Assembly: GCA_963625535.1 (NCBI GenBank)
Contig: CAVFUK010000081.1
Location: 1 to 14,425, forward strand
Direction of reading: 5' to 3'
DNA: 14,425 nucleotides
Origin: Phocaeicola_A sp963625535
GTDB taxonomy: Bacteria > Bacteroidota > Bacteroidia > Bacteroidales > Bacteroidaceae
The translations under genes and the position numbers were made by a program. Below, in pieces: positions 1-6,450 of the stretch. The number at the start of each line of letters is the position of its first letter. Within the stretch, counting starts at the first letter, position 1. The notes beneath the pieces were generated by a model. It did not search any database. It was not told where the DNA came from and saw nothing but the letters and a program-made list of their open reading frames with translations.

Positions 1-49
1 GGAAGTATACGTAACCATATAACAATACATTGCATGAAGCGTCCCCGTT

Positions 50-106
50 GCTTTGTTTTTGACCTACCGTTGAAGTTGCGAAGTTCTAACACGTCAAAAC
101 AAAAGC
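50..106. repeat. Imperfect inverted repeat, 14-nt arms
   Basis: The arm at 50-63 (gctttgtttttgac) pairs with 93-106 (gtcaaaacaaaagc) at 12 of 14 positions; the two mismatches are adjacent. The 29-nt spacer contains a short direct repeat (gaagtt twice, two bases apart). It lies downstream of the leftward promoter at 188-219, so it would be inside that transcript. It could be a structured leader, part of a small RNA, or a protein-binding site; the sequence does not decide. Confidence 0.5.
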
Positions 107-187
107 ATCAGTAACGCATTTATGTCTATACTGCCATTCCCCTATTGTTCCCCAAGTCGCCTACTCGAAATGAAGGGAATAGCGCTG

Positions 188-219
188 CAAATATACGTCA
201 TTTATGCTGATAGCTCAAA
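188..219 (-). promoter_or_regulatory. Leftward Bacteroides-type promoter
   Basis: Read on the minus strand, TTTG (219-216) is followed after 20 nt by TATATTTG (195-188), a full match to the Bacteroidota sigma-ABfr consensus TTTG N19-21 TAnnTTTG. Transcription would start near 183 and run left off the window. No clear coding start follows within about 145 nt, so the product is either a long-leader mRNA or a non-coding RNA. The match is seen directly; activity is inferred. Confidence 0.6.
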
Positions 220-411
220 GAAAATAGATGTTTCCTTCAACTTCGGCATCGCATTTAACATTAAAGTGATGAGAATGCCACGAAACATTTCTGTATCATC
301 CATCGGGATTGAATGGGCGATATTCAAAAAAACAGGTCGGAAATGCATCGAAGTCCGAAAATAATCGTTTTCTTTGTGGAAGTAAACTGATAACTGTAAA
401 TATTCACTATT

Positions 412-2667
412 ATGGGTAAATCGGGAAGAAAAGGCGGCAAACGCATGACGAAGAAGGAACTGGTGGAACAACTGACCGCTATGTTCCAAAAAGATATCAA
501 TCAAGTATGGGGAATAAAACAGATCTTCGATGAGCTGAAGCTGGACACGCATCCGCTGAAGGCGCTCTGTCTGGACATCCTCGACGACATGGTGGAGGAG
601 GATTACATCTGCGAACCCAAGAAGGGACTCTTCCAATATAGCGACCACGGACAAATCATAGAGGGTACATTCCAGCGAAAGAGCAACGGGAAAAACTCGT
701 TCTTGCCCGAAGGGGGCGGTGAGCCGGTGTTCATTGCCGAGCGCAACTCGGGCCACGCGATGAACAACGACAAGGTGCGCGTGGCACTCTTCGCCAAGCG
801 GAAGAACCGCGAGCGCGAAGGCGAGGTCATCGAGATAGTGGAGCATGCCGACCAGAACTTCATCGGCACCCTGCAAGTGGAGAAGGGTTACGCATTCCTG
901 ATAACCGAGGACCGCAACCTGGCCAACGACATCTTCATCCCGAAGGAGAACCTGAAGGGCGGAAAGTCTGGCGACAAGGCGGTGGTGAAGATCACCGAAT
1001 GGCCCTTCCGTGCGAAGAACCCCATCGGCAAGGTAATAGACATTCTGGGTAAGGCGGGCGACAATACGACGGAGATGCACGCCATACTTGCCGAGTACGG
1101 ATTGCCATACGTCTACCCGGAGAATGTGGAGAAGGCAGCGGACAAGATTCCCGAGACGTTCACGAAGGAGGACCTGGAAGGACGCGAGGACTTCCGCAAG
1201 ACGGTGACGTTCACCATCGACCCAGCCGACGCGAAGGACTTCGACGATGCCCTCTCCATCCGTAAGCTGAAAGAGGGATTGTGGGAGATTGGTGTGCACA
1301 TCGCCGACGTGTCCCACTACGTGAAAGAAGGGAGCGTCATCGACAAGGAGGCGCAGGAGCGTGCCACGTCAGTCTACCTGGTAGACCGCACCGTGCCGAT
1401 GTTGCCCGAGCGACTCTGTAACTTCATCTGCTCGTTGCGACCCGACGAGGAGAAGCTCGCCTACTCCGTGGTCTTCGAGATGAACGAGAAGGCGGAAGTG
1501 AAAAGCTCACGCATCGTGCATACTATCATAAAGAGTAACCGACGCTATGCCTACGAAGAGGCACAGCAAATCATAGAGACTGGCGAGGGTGACTACAGCG
1601 AGGAGCTCCTCACCCTGAACCGCCTGGCCAAGATACTGCGCGACAAGCGGTTTGCCGACGGAGCCATCAGCTTCGAGCGCACCGAGGTGAAGTTCAACCT
1701 CGACGAGAACGGCAAGCCTACCGGCGTATACTTCAAGGAGTCCAAGGAGGCAAACAAGTTGATTGAGGAGTTCATGTTGCTAGCCAACCGCACCGTGGCG
1801 GAGCGCATCGGCAAGGTGGCAAAGAACGTGAAACCGAAAGTGTTCCCTTACCGTATACACGACCTCCCCGACCCCGACAAGCTGGAGAACCTGAAAACCT
1901 TCATCACCCGCTTCGGCTACAAGCTGCGCACCACGGGCACGAATGCGGAAGTGTCGAAGTCCATCAACAGCTTGCTGGACAAGGTGCAGGGTAAGCGCGA
2001 GCAGAATCTGATAGAGACCGTGTCGCTGCGGGCCATGCAGAAGGCGCGCTACAGTACCTATAACATAGGTCACTATGGGTTGGCGTTCGACTACTACACA
2101 CACTTCACCTCTCCTATCCGCCGCTACCCAGACTTGATGGTGCACCGGTTGCTCACCAAATATCTGGCGGGCGGACGCACCGTGAACCGCGACAAGTACG
2201 AGAACCTCTGCGAGCACTGCTCGGCTATGGAGCAGACGGCAGCCTCGGCCGAACGTGCCAGTGTGAAGTACAAGCAGGTGGAGTACATGTCCGACCACAT
2301 CGGTCAGGCTTACGATGGTGTCATCAGCGGCATCACCGAGTGGGGACTCTACGTGGAGCTGAACGAGAACAAGTGCGAGGGACTGATTCCTATCCGCGAG
2401 TTGGGCGACGACTACTTCGACTTCGACGAGAAGAACTATTGCCTCATCGGACGCAGAAGCCACAAGCGCTACAACCTCGGTGACCCGATAAAGATAAAGG
2501 TAGCTTGCACCAACCTCGAGAAGAAGCAGCTCGACTTCACCTTAGCCTCCAACCCCGACGGTCAGTCATCGTCGCCGCAACGGTACGGACAGACCAAGGC
2601 CAACCGCATCAAAGCGGACAAAGGCAAGAAGGGTGGAAAGGAGAAAGGCAAGAAGAGACGCAAGTAG
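412..2667 (+). CDS. rnr: Ribonuclease R (RNB-family 3'-5' exoribonuclease)
   Basis: Processive, Mg-dependent 3'-5' exoribonuclease that degrades structured RNA in the cytoplasm and takes part in mRNA decay and rRNA quality control. Domain order is complete: N-terminal winged-helix-like region (about residues 12-75), two cold-shock OB folds (about 80-140 and 150-215), catalytic RNB domain (about 258-585) and S1 domain (about 632-712). The RNB metal-binding motif DPADAKDFDDA is at 270-280 (D270, D276, D278, D279), and the conserved block HFTSPIRRYPDLMVHR lies at 564-579. The tail after about 725 is rich in Lys, Gly and Arg, as in many RNase R proteins, and probably binds RNA. The ATG at 412 follows an AT-rich leader without Shine-Dalgarno; M12 (ATG at 445) is an alternative start. 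The gene stands alone and is closed by the hairpin at 2680-2736. Identification as an RNase II/R family member is certain; R rather than II rests on length and the N-terminal helix-turn-helix. Confidence 0.96.
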   Translation: MGKSGRKGGKRMTKKELVEQLTAMFQKDINQVWGIKQIFDELKLDTHPLKALCLDILDDMVEEDYICEPKKGLFQYSDHGQIIEGTFQRKSNGKNSFLPEGGGEPVFIAERNSGHAMNNDKVRVALFAKRKNREREGEVIEIVEHADQNFIGTLQVEKGYAFLITEDRNLANDIFIPKENLKGGKSGDKAVVKITEWPFRAKNPIGKVIDILGKAGDNTTEMHAILAEYGLPYVYPENVEKAADKIPETFTKEDLEGREDFRKTVTFTIDPADAKDFDDALSIRKLKEGLWEIGVHIADVSHYVKEGSVIDKEAQERATSVYLVDRTVPMLPERLCNFICSLRPDEEKLAYSVVFEMNEKAEVKSSRIVHTIIKSNRRYAYEEAQQIIETGEGDYSEELLTLNRLAKILRDKRFADGAISFERTEVKFNLDENGKPTGVYFKESKEANKLIEEFMLLANRTVAERIGKVAKNVKPKVFPYRIHDLPDPDKLENLKTFITRFGYKLRTTGTNAEVSKSINSLLDKVQGKREQNLIETVSLRAMQKARYSTYNIGHYGLAFDYYTHFTSPIRRYPDLMVHRLLTKYLAGGRTVNRDKYENLCEHCSAMEQTAASAERASVKYKQVEYMSDHIGQAYDGVISGITEWGLYVELNENKCEGLIPIRELGDDYFDFDEKNYCLIGRRSHKRYNLGDPIKIKVACTNLEKKQLDFTLASNPDGQSSSPQRYGQTKANRIKADKGKKGGKEKGKKRRK

Positions 2668-2679
2668 TATAAATAGGTA

Positions 2680-2736
2680 TAAACGGAAATCCGCTCTGCT
2701 GGGCTACGAGAAGCCTGACAGAGCGGATGTCGTTTA
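2680..2736. terminator. Bidirectional hairpin terminator between convergent genes
   Basis: A perfect 10-bp stem pairs 2689-2698 (atccgctctg) with 2719-2728 (cagagcggat). It is extended inward by ggct/agcc (2702-2705 with 2712-2715) and outward, with a small bulge, by taaacg/cgttta (2680-2685 with 2731-2736). It fills the 95-bp gap between the converging ends of rnr and the pectin enzyme gene. T-rich runs flank it on both strands, so it probably stops transcription from both sides. Confidence 0.75.
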
Positions 2737-2762
2737 TTCTAGTTCAGTAAGTGGAGGTGGAA

Positions 2763-4880
2763 CTAGTACTGCAGTACATCCCAGAGGTCGCGGATGCGCT
2801 GCTCGGGGTCCCACTTACCGAAGAAGGTCCACTTGGCGGTGATGCTCCAGAACTCGGGCGAGCCGGGGAGCTCGTTGAGATTGTCGTTCATCCAACCGGT
2901 GTGTCCGCCGTCGCGCTCGCAACCATAATAATAGGTACGCTGACCATAGACACAGGGGTCGAGCACCTTGTCGGAGTAGGCGTAGTGGATGTTCTCGTTG
3001 AGCACATTGCCCGAGAAGTGGCACTTGATGAGAATGAACTGCGAGTCGTGGTGGTAGCGACCGAGCAGGGTGGGTGTCTTGGCATCGAAGTCGGAGTTGG
3101 TGATGACCAGTCGGTTGTCCGGCGTGTCGCGTCCGTCGTGCCAAATCATCGCGCGGCTGTCGCCATAAAAGCGGCAACGGGTGGCGTAGCAGGTGCCACG
3201 GGGACAGAGGAAGTCCACACCCGGACAGCGCAGGTAGAGGTCGGCATGGTAGTACATGCCCTTGCCGTTCTGTGCCCACAGGGCGAGAGCGTCGTTACCG
3301 TCGGCCCACACGTTGCAGTTGGTGATGATGGTGCGGGTAGCCCGTCCGAAGATGGACATCTGGTGTACGGTGGTCTGCTCCACGGTCGTACCATAATTAT
3401 TATAAGCGGTGAGGTTGTTGATGATGCAGTCGTCCGCTCCCTCGAGGAGGACGATGGCACCCATGTGCACATCCTGACCTTTGAACTTCTCCATCACGCG
3501 GTGCTCCGAAGTCTCGGCCACCACGATGATGGTGCTGTCGCGGTCCTCACCCACCAGGCAGATGTTCGGACGGTCGATGACGACCTTCTGGTTGTACGTA
3601 CCCTTGCGGATGAGAATCTTATAAGGAGTCTCGGCATGCTCCGGAGCTTTCTCGATGACGGCTTGGATGCTCTCGCCCGGTTTCACCACAGCGTCGAAGA
3701 GTTTGGCGTCCTTCACCGGTTTGCGGAACATCTCGAAGGTGCCATTCTCGTTGCCACCTTTGGTGGAGAGGCTAATTTTCACCTTATGCTTCGGATCGTT
3801 TTTGTCGGCCCAAGCGTCATATTTCTTATAGAGGTCCGCCGGATTGGTGTTGTACCAGCTGTAACCGTTGCGGCGCTCTGTACCGATGTCCTCCAAATGA
3901 CGACGAGGGATGCCGTCGCGGTCGCACACGAACGGCTCGCAACGTTGCAGGTCGTAGAAGCGTGCCCACATGGGTTTGGCGTTGGCGTCGCTCACCAGGC
4001 GGGTGTTGCGTTCGCCCTTCTCATTGAAGGTGCGCTCCACGCGGTAACCGGTAATCTTGTAGGTATCGAACCACTTCATGGCACCATGGATGGCCTTCTT
4101 CACCTTGGCACTGGGGTTGGGGAGATCCATCAGCAGGTCCACGATGGAGCAGCTCTCAGCCGAGCAGTACGAGGGGAGTTCGAAGGCACGGGCCGGTGCG
4201 GGAAGCAGTGTCTCGCGGTCGTGCTGCTGGCACCATACGGTGGGTTTGTCCTTCACCAGAATCTGTGTGGCGAGGATGCAGTCTATACCTTTATTAAATG
4301 ATGCGGTGAGTTGGCTGCGCAGCGACTCGTCGGTGAGGTCGTCGCCATAAGGATATTCAGCAGCGATGATTTCTTGGAAGAGACGCAACGTGTTGACGAT
4401 AGCATCGTCGTTGTAGGTGATGTGTATCTGGTAATCGCGCATCTTGGGCCAGAACTGCGGCCACCCGCCATTCTCGTACTGTCCGCTGAGCAGATACTTC
4501 ACGGCAGCGCGGAAAGCGTCGCGGTAGCGCACATCCTTGGTCTCGTGATAGAGGCGGGCCAGGTAGATCATCTGCATCGTGGTGGCATCGTTGTCGATGG
4601 TGGAGTCGTCGGTGCGGTCCTTGTCCTTCTTCACCGCCGCCAATTCCTTGTCGGTGAGGCGGCGTGCCATGTCGATGTTCTTGGGCCATCCGCCCGTGCA
4701 GCGTTGGTAGACGAGCACCTGGTCGCCGATGCGGCGAGCCTCATCGGTCTTGAAGAATTCCGGATCGGATATCCGGATGCTGTTGCGTCCCGGACGGGGT
4801 TGAGCCATCAGGGAGAGCGAGCAACAGACGGCCGTTGCTGTGAGCAACAGGCCTCTGCGAGTTAATAGTTTACATTTCAT
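2763..4880 (-). CDS. Secreted two-domain pectin enzyme: PL10 pectate lyase plus CE8-like pectinesterase
   Basis: Predicted to demethylate pectin (CE8) and cleave polygalacturonate by beta-elimination (PL10) in one polypeptide. Residues 1-26 form a signal peptide (positive start, hydrophobic core, likely cut at LMA/Q); TRR at 7-9 resembles a Tat motif but fits an ordinary Sec signal too. The PL10 part (about 45-345) shows GGWPKNI (63-69), STIDNDATTMQMIYLA (93-108), NGGWPQFWP (137-145), TYNDDA (155-160), VWCQQHD (215-221) and ERRNGYSWY (335-343). The C-terminal part (about 390-690) is a pectinesterase-like beta-helix: GTYNQK (427-432), Q507, NDAL (529-532), GVDF (554-557), LGR (606-608). The two catalytic Asp are probably D530 and D556. 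It lies 40 nt after murF with no clear promoter of its own, so it may be read from the murF promoter. No SusC/SusD genes are visible nearby. The family calls are firm; activity of the CE8 half is less certain because its motifs are diverged. Confidence 0.88.
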   Translation of the reverse strand: MKCKLLTRRGLLLTATAVCCSLSLMAQPRPGRNSIRISDPEFFKTDEARRIGDQVLVYQRCTGGWPKNIDMARRLTDKELAAVKKDKDRTDDSTIDNDATTMQMIYLARLYHETKDVRYRDAFRAAVKYLLSGQYENGGWPQFWPKMRDYQIHITYNDDAIVNTLRLFQEIIAAEYPYGDDLTDESLRSQLTASFNKGIDCILATQILVKDKPTVWCQQHDRETLLPAPARAFELPSYCSAESCSIVDLLMDLPNPSAKVKKAIHGAMKWFDTYKITGYRVERTFNEKGERNTRLVSDANAKPMWARFYDLQRCEPFVCDRDGIPRRHLEDIGTERRNGYSWYNTNPADLYKKYDAWADKNDPKHKVKISLSTKGGNENGTFEMFRKPVKDAKLFDAVVKPGESIQAVIEKAPEHAETPYKILIRKGTYNQKVVIDRPNICLVGEDRDSTIIVVAETSEHRVMEKFKGQDVHMGAIVLLEGADDCIINNLTAYNNYGTTVEQTTVHQMSIFGRATRTIITNCNVWADGNDALALWAQNGKGMYYHADLYLRCPGVDFLCPRGTCYATRCRFYGDSRAMIWHDGRDTPDNRLVITNSDFDAKTPTLLGRYHHDSQFILIKCHFSGNVLNENIHYAYSDKVLDPCVYGQRTYYYGCERDGGHTGWMNDNLNELPGSPEFWSITAKWTFFGKWDPEQRIRDLWDVLQY

Positions 4881-4920
4881 GATGTTTAGGTATTAGTATA
4901 ACATTAGAGTAAAAAAGTAA

Positions 4921-6225
4921 TCAGAGCAAGTCCGCCAGCGGTGCCAGATGCATGCTGTTAGATCCCTTGATGAGAATATAGTATCCGCGTGGTTTTTCGG
5001 TTTCGATAGCTTGGCGCACCTCGTCGGCATTGGCGAAGTGGCGGAACGGCGAGTCGGTAGCCCGGAAGTTATCGCCCACGAGCCATACCACATCAAACGC
5101 CGCCTCTTTCAGGTAGTCCACGATGCGTTGGTGTTCCTCGGCGCTGACAGTCCCGAGTTCTTTCATGTCGCCCAGGATGGCCATCTTATGGTCAACCTTC
5201 ATGGCACTGAAGTTGGTGAGTGCCGCCATCATGCTGGTGGGGTTGGCGTTGTAGGCGTCCACCACCAGGGAATTGTCCGTCGTCACCTTCAGTTGCGAGC
5301 GGTTGTTCTGCGGGACGTATCCCGTCAGGGCCTCGTCCACCTGCTGGGGCGTCACCCCGAAGTAGATGCCAATAGCTGCGGCGGCCAACATATTATCTAT
5401 GTTGTAGGCCCCTATGAGGTGGGTAGCCACCGGATGCCACTCGGCATTGGCGATGCGCCAATGGAACGTGAGTGTGGGTGCACACTCGATGACCTCGCCG
5501 TTGATGTGGAGCACGTGCTTCGGGTCGGACTTCCCGTAGCAGACCAGGTTCAGTCCGTCCGCCTGTTCCATCAGGTAATAGTTATCGTGGTGGATGAACA
5601 CCGCGCCGTTGGGTTTGGTCCGTAGGTAGCGGTAGAGCGCCGTCTTGGTGTGAATCACCTCCTCGAACGTGCCGAACCCTTCGAGATGTGCCTTACCCAC
5701 ATTGGTGATGATGCCGTAGTCCGGCTCCACGATGTGCACCAGTTGGTCTATCTCACCGGGATGGTTGGCCCCCATCTCCACCACCGCCATATCGTGTTCG
5801 GCAGTGAGGCGAAGCAGCGTGAGGGGCACGCCGATGTGGTTGTTGAGGTTTCCTTGGGTATAGAGCACGCGGTACTTCTTGGCCAGCACCGTGGCGATGA
5901 GTTCCTTGGTAGTGGTCTTGCCATTGGTGCCGGTCACGCCAATGATGCGTGTACCCAGTTGCTGACGGTGGTAACGGGCCAGCTGCTGCAGGGTGGCGAG
6001 GCAGTCGTCCACCAGGATGAGTCGCTTGTCCTGCGTCGAAGCGTAACGCGCGTCGTCGATGAGGGCATAGGCACAGCCTTGCTCCAGAGCCTTGGCAGCG
6101 AACGTGTTGCCATCGAACGAGGCCCCCTTGAGGGCGAAGAATATAGAACCGGCTGGGCAGTTGCGACTGTCGGTGGTTACCAACGGATGTTGTTGGAAGA
6201 GGTGATAAAGTGATGCTATTTCCAT
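4921..6225 (-). CDS. murF: UDP-N-acetylmuramoyl-tripeptide--D-alanyl-D-alanine ligase
   Basis: Cytoplasmic ATP-dependent ligase that adds D-Ala-D-Ala to the UDP-MurNAc-tripeptide, the last soluble step of peptidoglycan precursor synthesis. From the ATG at 6225 the protein is 434 residues, normal for MurF. Visible motifs: TTDSR (17-21) of the uridine-binding domain, the ATP-binding GVTGTNGKTTTKE (96-108), NLNNHIGVPLTLL (126-138), VEMGANHPGEI (149-159), TNVGKAHLEGFG (174-185), GAYNIDNMLAA (272-282), VVDAYNANPTSM (321-332), LGDMKELG (351-358) and KGSNSMHL (420-427). I chose M at 6225 because the in-frame upstream extension to 6282 (MPHRYGPAG...) is unlike MurF, covers a leader hairpin and would begin only a couple of bases downstream of the -7 box. 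The gene is outside any division/cell-wall cluster, which in my recollection is usual in Bacteroidota. The pectin enzyme gene follows after 40 nt on the same strand. Confidence 0.95.
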   Translation of the reverse strand: MEIASLYHLFQQHPLVTTDSRNCPAGSIFFALKGASFDGNTFAAKALEQGCAYALIDDARYASTQDKRLILVDDCLATLQQLARYHRQQLGTRIIGVTGTNGKTTTKELIATVLAKKYRVLYTQGNLNNHIGVPLTLLRLTAEHDMAVVEMGANHPGEIDQLVHIVEPDYGIITNVGKAHLEGFGTFEEVIHTKTALYRYLRTKPNGAVFIHHDNYYLMEQADGLNLVCYGKSDPKHVLHINGEVIECAPTLTFHWRIANAEWHPVATHLIGAYNIDNMLAAAAIGIYFGVTPQQVDEALTGYVPQNNRSQLKVTTDNSLVVDAYNANPTSMMAALTNFSAMKVDHKMAILGDMKELGTVSAEEHQRIVDYLKEAAFDVVWLVGDNFRATDSPFRHFANADEVRQAIETEKPRGYYILIKGSNSMHLAPLADLL

Positions 6226-6230
6226 AATTG

Positions 6231-6270
6231 TATGCGGTCCGCAACGGGCACATCGCCCTGCCGGACCATA
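6231..6270 (-). promoter_or_regulatory. Hairpin in the murF leader
   Basis: In the predicted murF mRNA leader, ggtccg (6236-6241) pairs with cggacc (6262-6267) and gggc (6246-6249) with gccc (6255-6258), closing a 5-nt loop; tat/ata (6231-6233 with 668-70 of the same block, 6268-6270) can lengthen the base. The structure ends about 5-10 nt before the start codon and begins close to the predicted transcription start. It could limit ribosome access, but no known riboswitch or leader family is recognised. Confidence 0.45.
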
Positions 6271-6279
6271 TCGATGTGG

Positions 6280-6314
6280 CAAAAGTAATTGTTTTGTAAA
6301 AGCTAAGCAACAAA
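6280..6314 (-). promoter_or_regulatory. Promoter of murF
   Basis: On the minus strand the -7 element TACTTTTG (6287-6280) matches TAnnTTTG fully. The -33 region is TTTGTTG (6314-6308): its GTTG lies 20 nt from the -7 box, while an exact TTTG lies 23 nt away, a little long. Predicted start near 6275, giving a leader of about 50 nt. Confidence 0.55.
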
Positions 6315-6413
6315 CGAGGCAGAAAGTGGCCGGTGAAGTGTTAAAAAGAGGCCTTTCGTGAACCGATGTGAAAAAAGTAGGCCTCGGATGGCTGCGGTTT
6401 CAAATGTTTAAAC

Positions 6414-6421
6414 TAATTTTG
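6414..6421 (+). promoter_or_regulatory. -7 promoter element of the GH63-like glycosidase gene
   Basis: TAATTTTG matches the Bacteroidota -7 consensus TAnnTTTG. No exact TTTG lies 19-21 nt upstream (GCTG at 6391-6394 is the nearest partial), so this may need an activator. Predicted start near 6426, about 25 nt before the ATG at 6451. Confidence 0.5.
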
Positions 6422-6450
6422 CCACTTCTTCATACAAATTGGCTTTGGAT

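Larger units (their letters stand above)
1..411. other. Intergenic region upstream of rnr; no gene supported
   Basis: I see no convincing protein gene here. An 80-codon rightward frame (122-364) has no family resemblance, no plausible translation leader and unremarkable composition, so I treat it as chance. The stretch contains a leftward Bacteroides-type promoter (188-219) and an imperfect inverted repeat (50-63 with 93-106). On the minus strand, starts at 30 or 35 open frames that run off the left edge, but too little is visible to judge them. For rnr, the best -7-like match is TTTCTTTG at 369-376 (one mismatch to TAnnTTTG), with no recognisable -33 box, so its promoter is not settled. Confidence 0.6.

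Noticed and set aside
50..106. Invertible promoter (inverton) at the left edge
   Set aside because: Bacteroidales invertons usually have longer perfect arms and enclose a promoter; here the arms are imperfect, only 29 nt apart, and the promoter lies outside them.
122..364. 80-codon rightward open frame before rnr
   Set aside because: No recognisable family, no credible leader, and it overlaps the leftward promoter region; the amino-acid string looks random.
2964..3320. Possible loss of the second catalytic Asp in the CE8 domain
   Set aside because: A first alignment put GVDF against QDTL, leaving Ala at the second Asp. Shifting so that QMSIF matches QAVAL, NDAL matches QDTL and GVDF matches VDFIFG keeps both Asp with correct spacing, so I dropped the claim of an inactive site.
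2751..4301. Long rightward open frame (516 codons) opposite the pectin enzyme gene
   Set aside because: It is the antisense shadow of a GC-rich coding sequence. The minus-strand protein has clear PL10 and CE8 motifs and a signal peptide, while this one is low-complexity Val/Gly/His-rich.
6226..6282. 19-residue N-terminal extension of MurF
   Set aside because: The extension has no MurF similarity, covers the leader hairpin, and would start only a couple of bases downstream of the predicted -7 box, about where transcription itself starts, leaving essentially no leader.
6439..6450. TTG start for the glycosidase four codons upstream
   Set aside because: The ATG at 6451 gives a standard signal peptide directly; the TTG adds only MALD before it.
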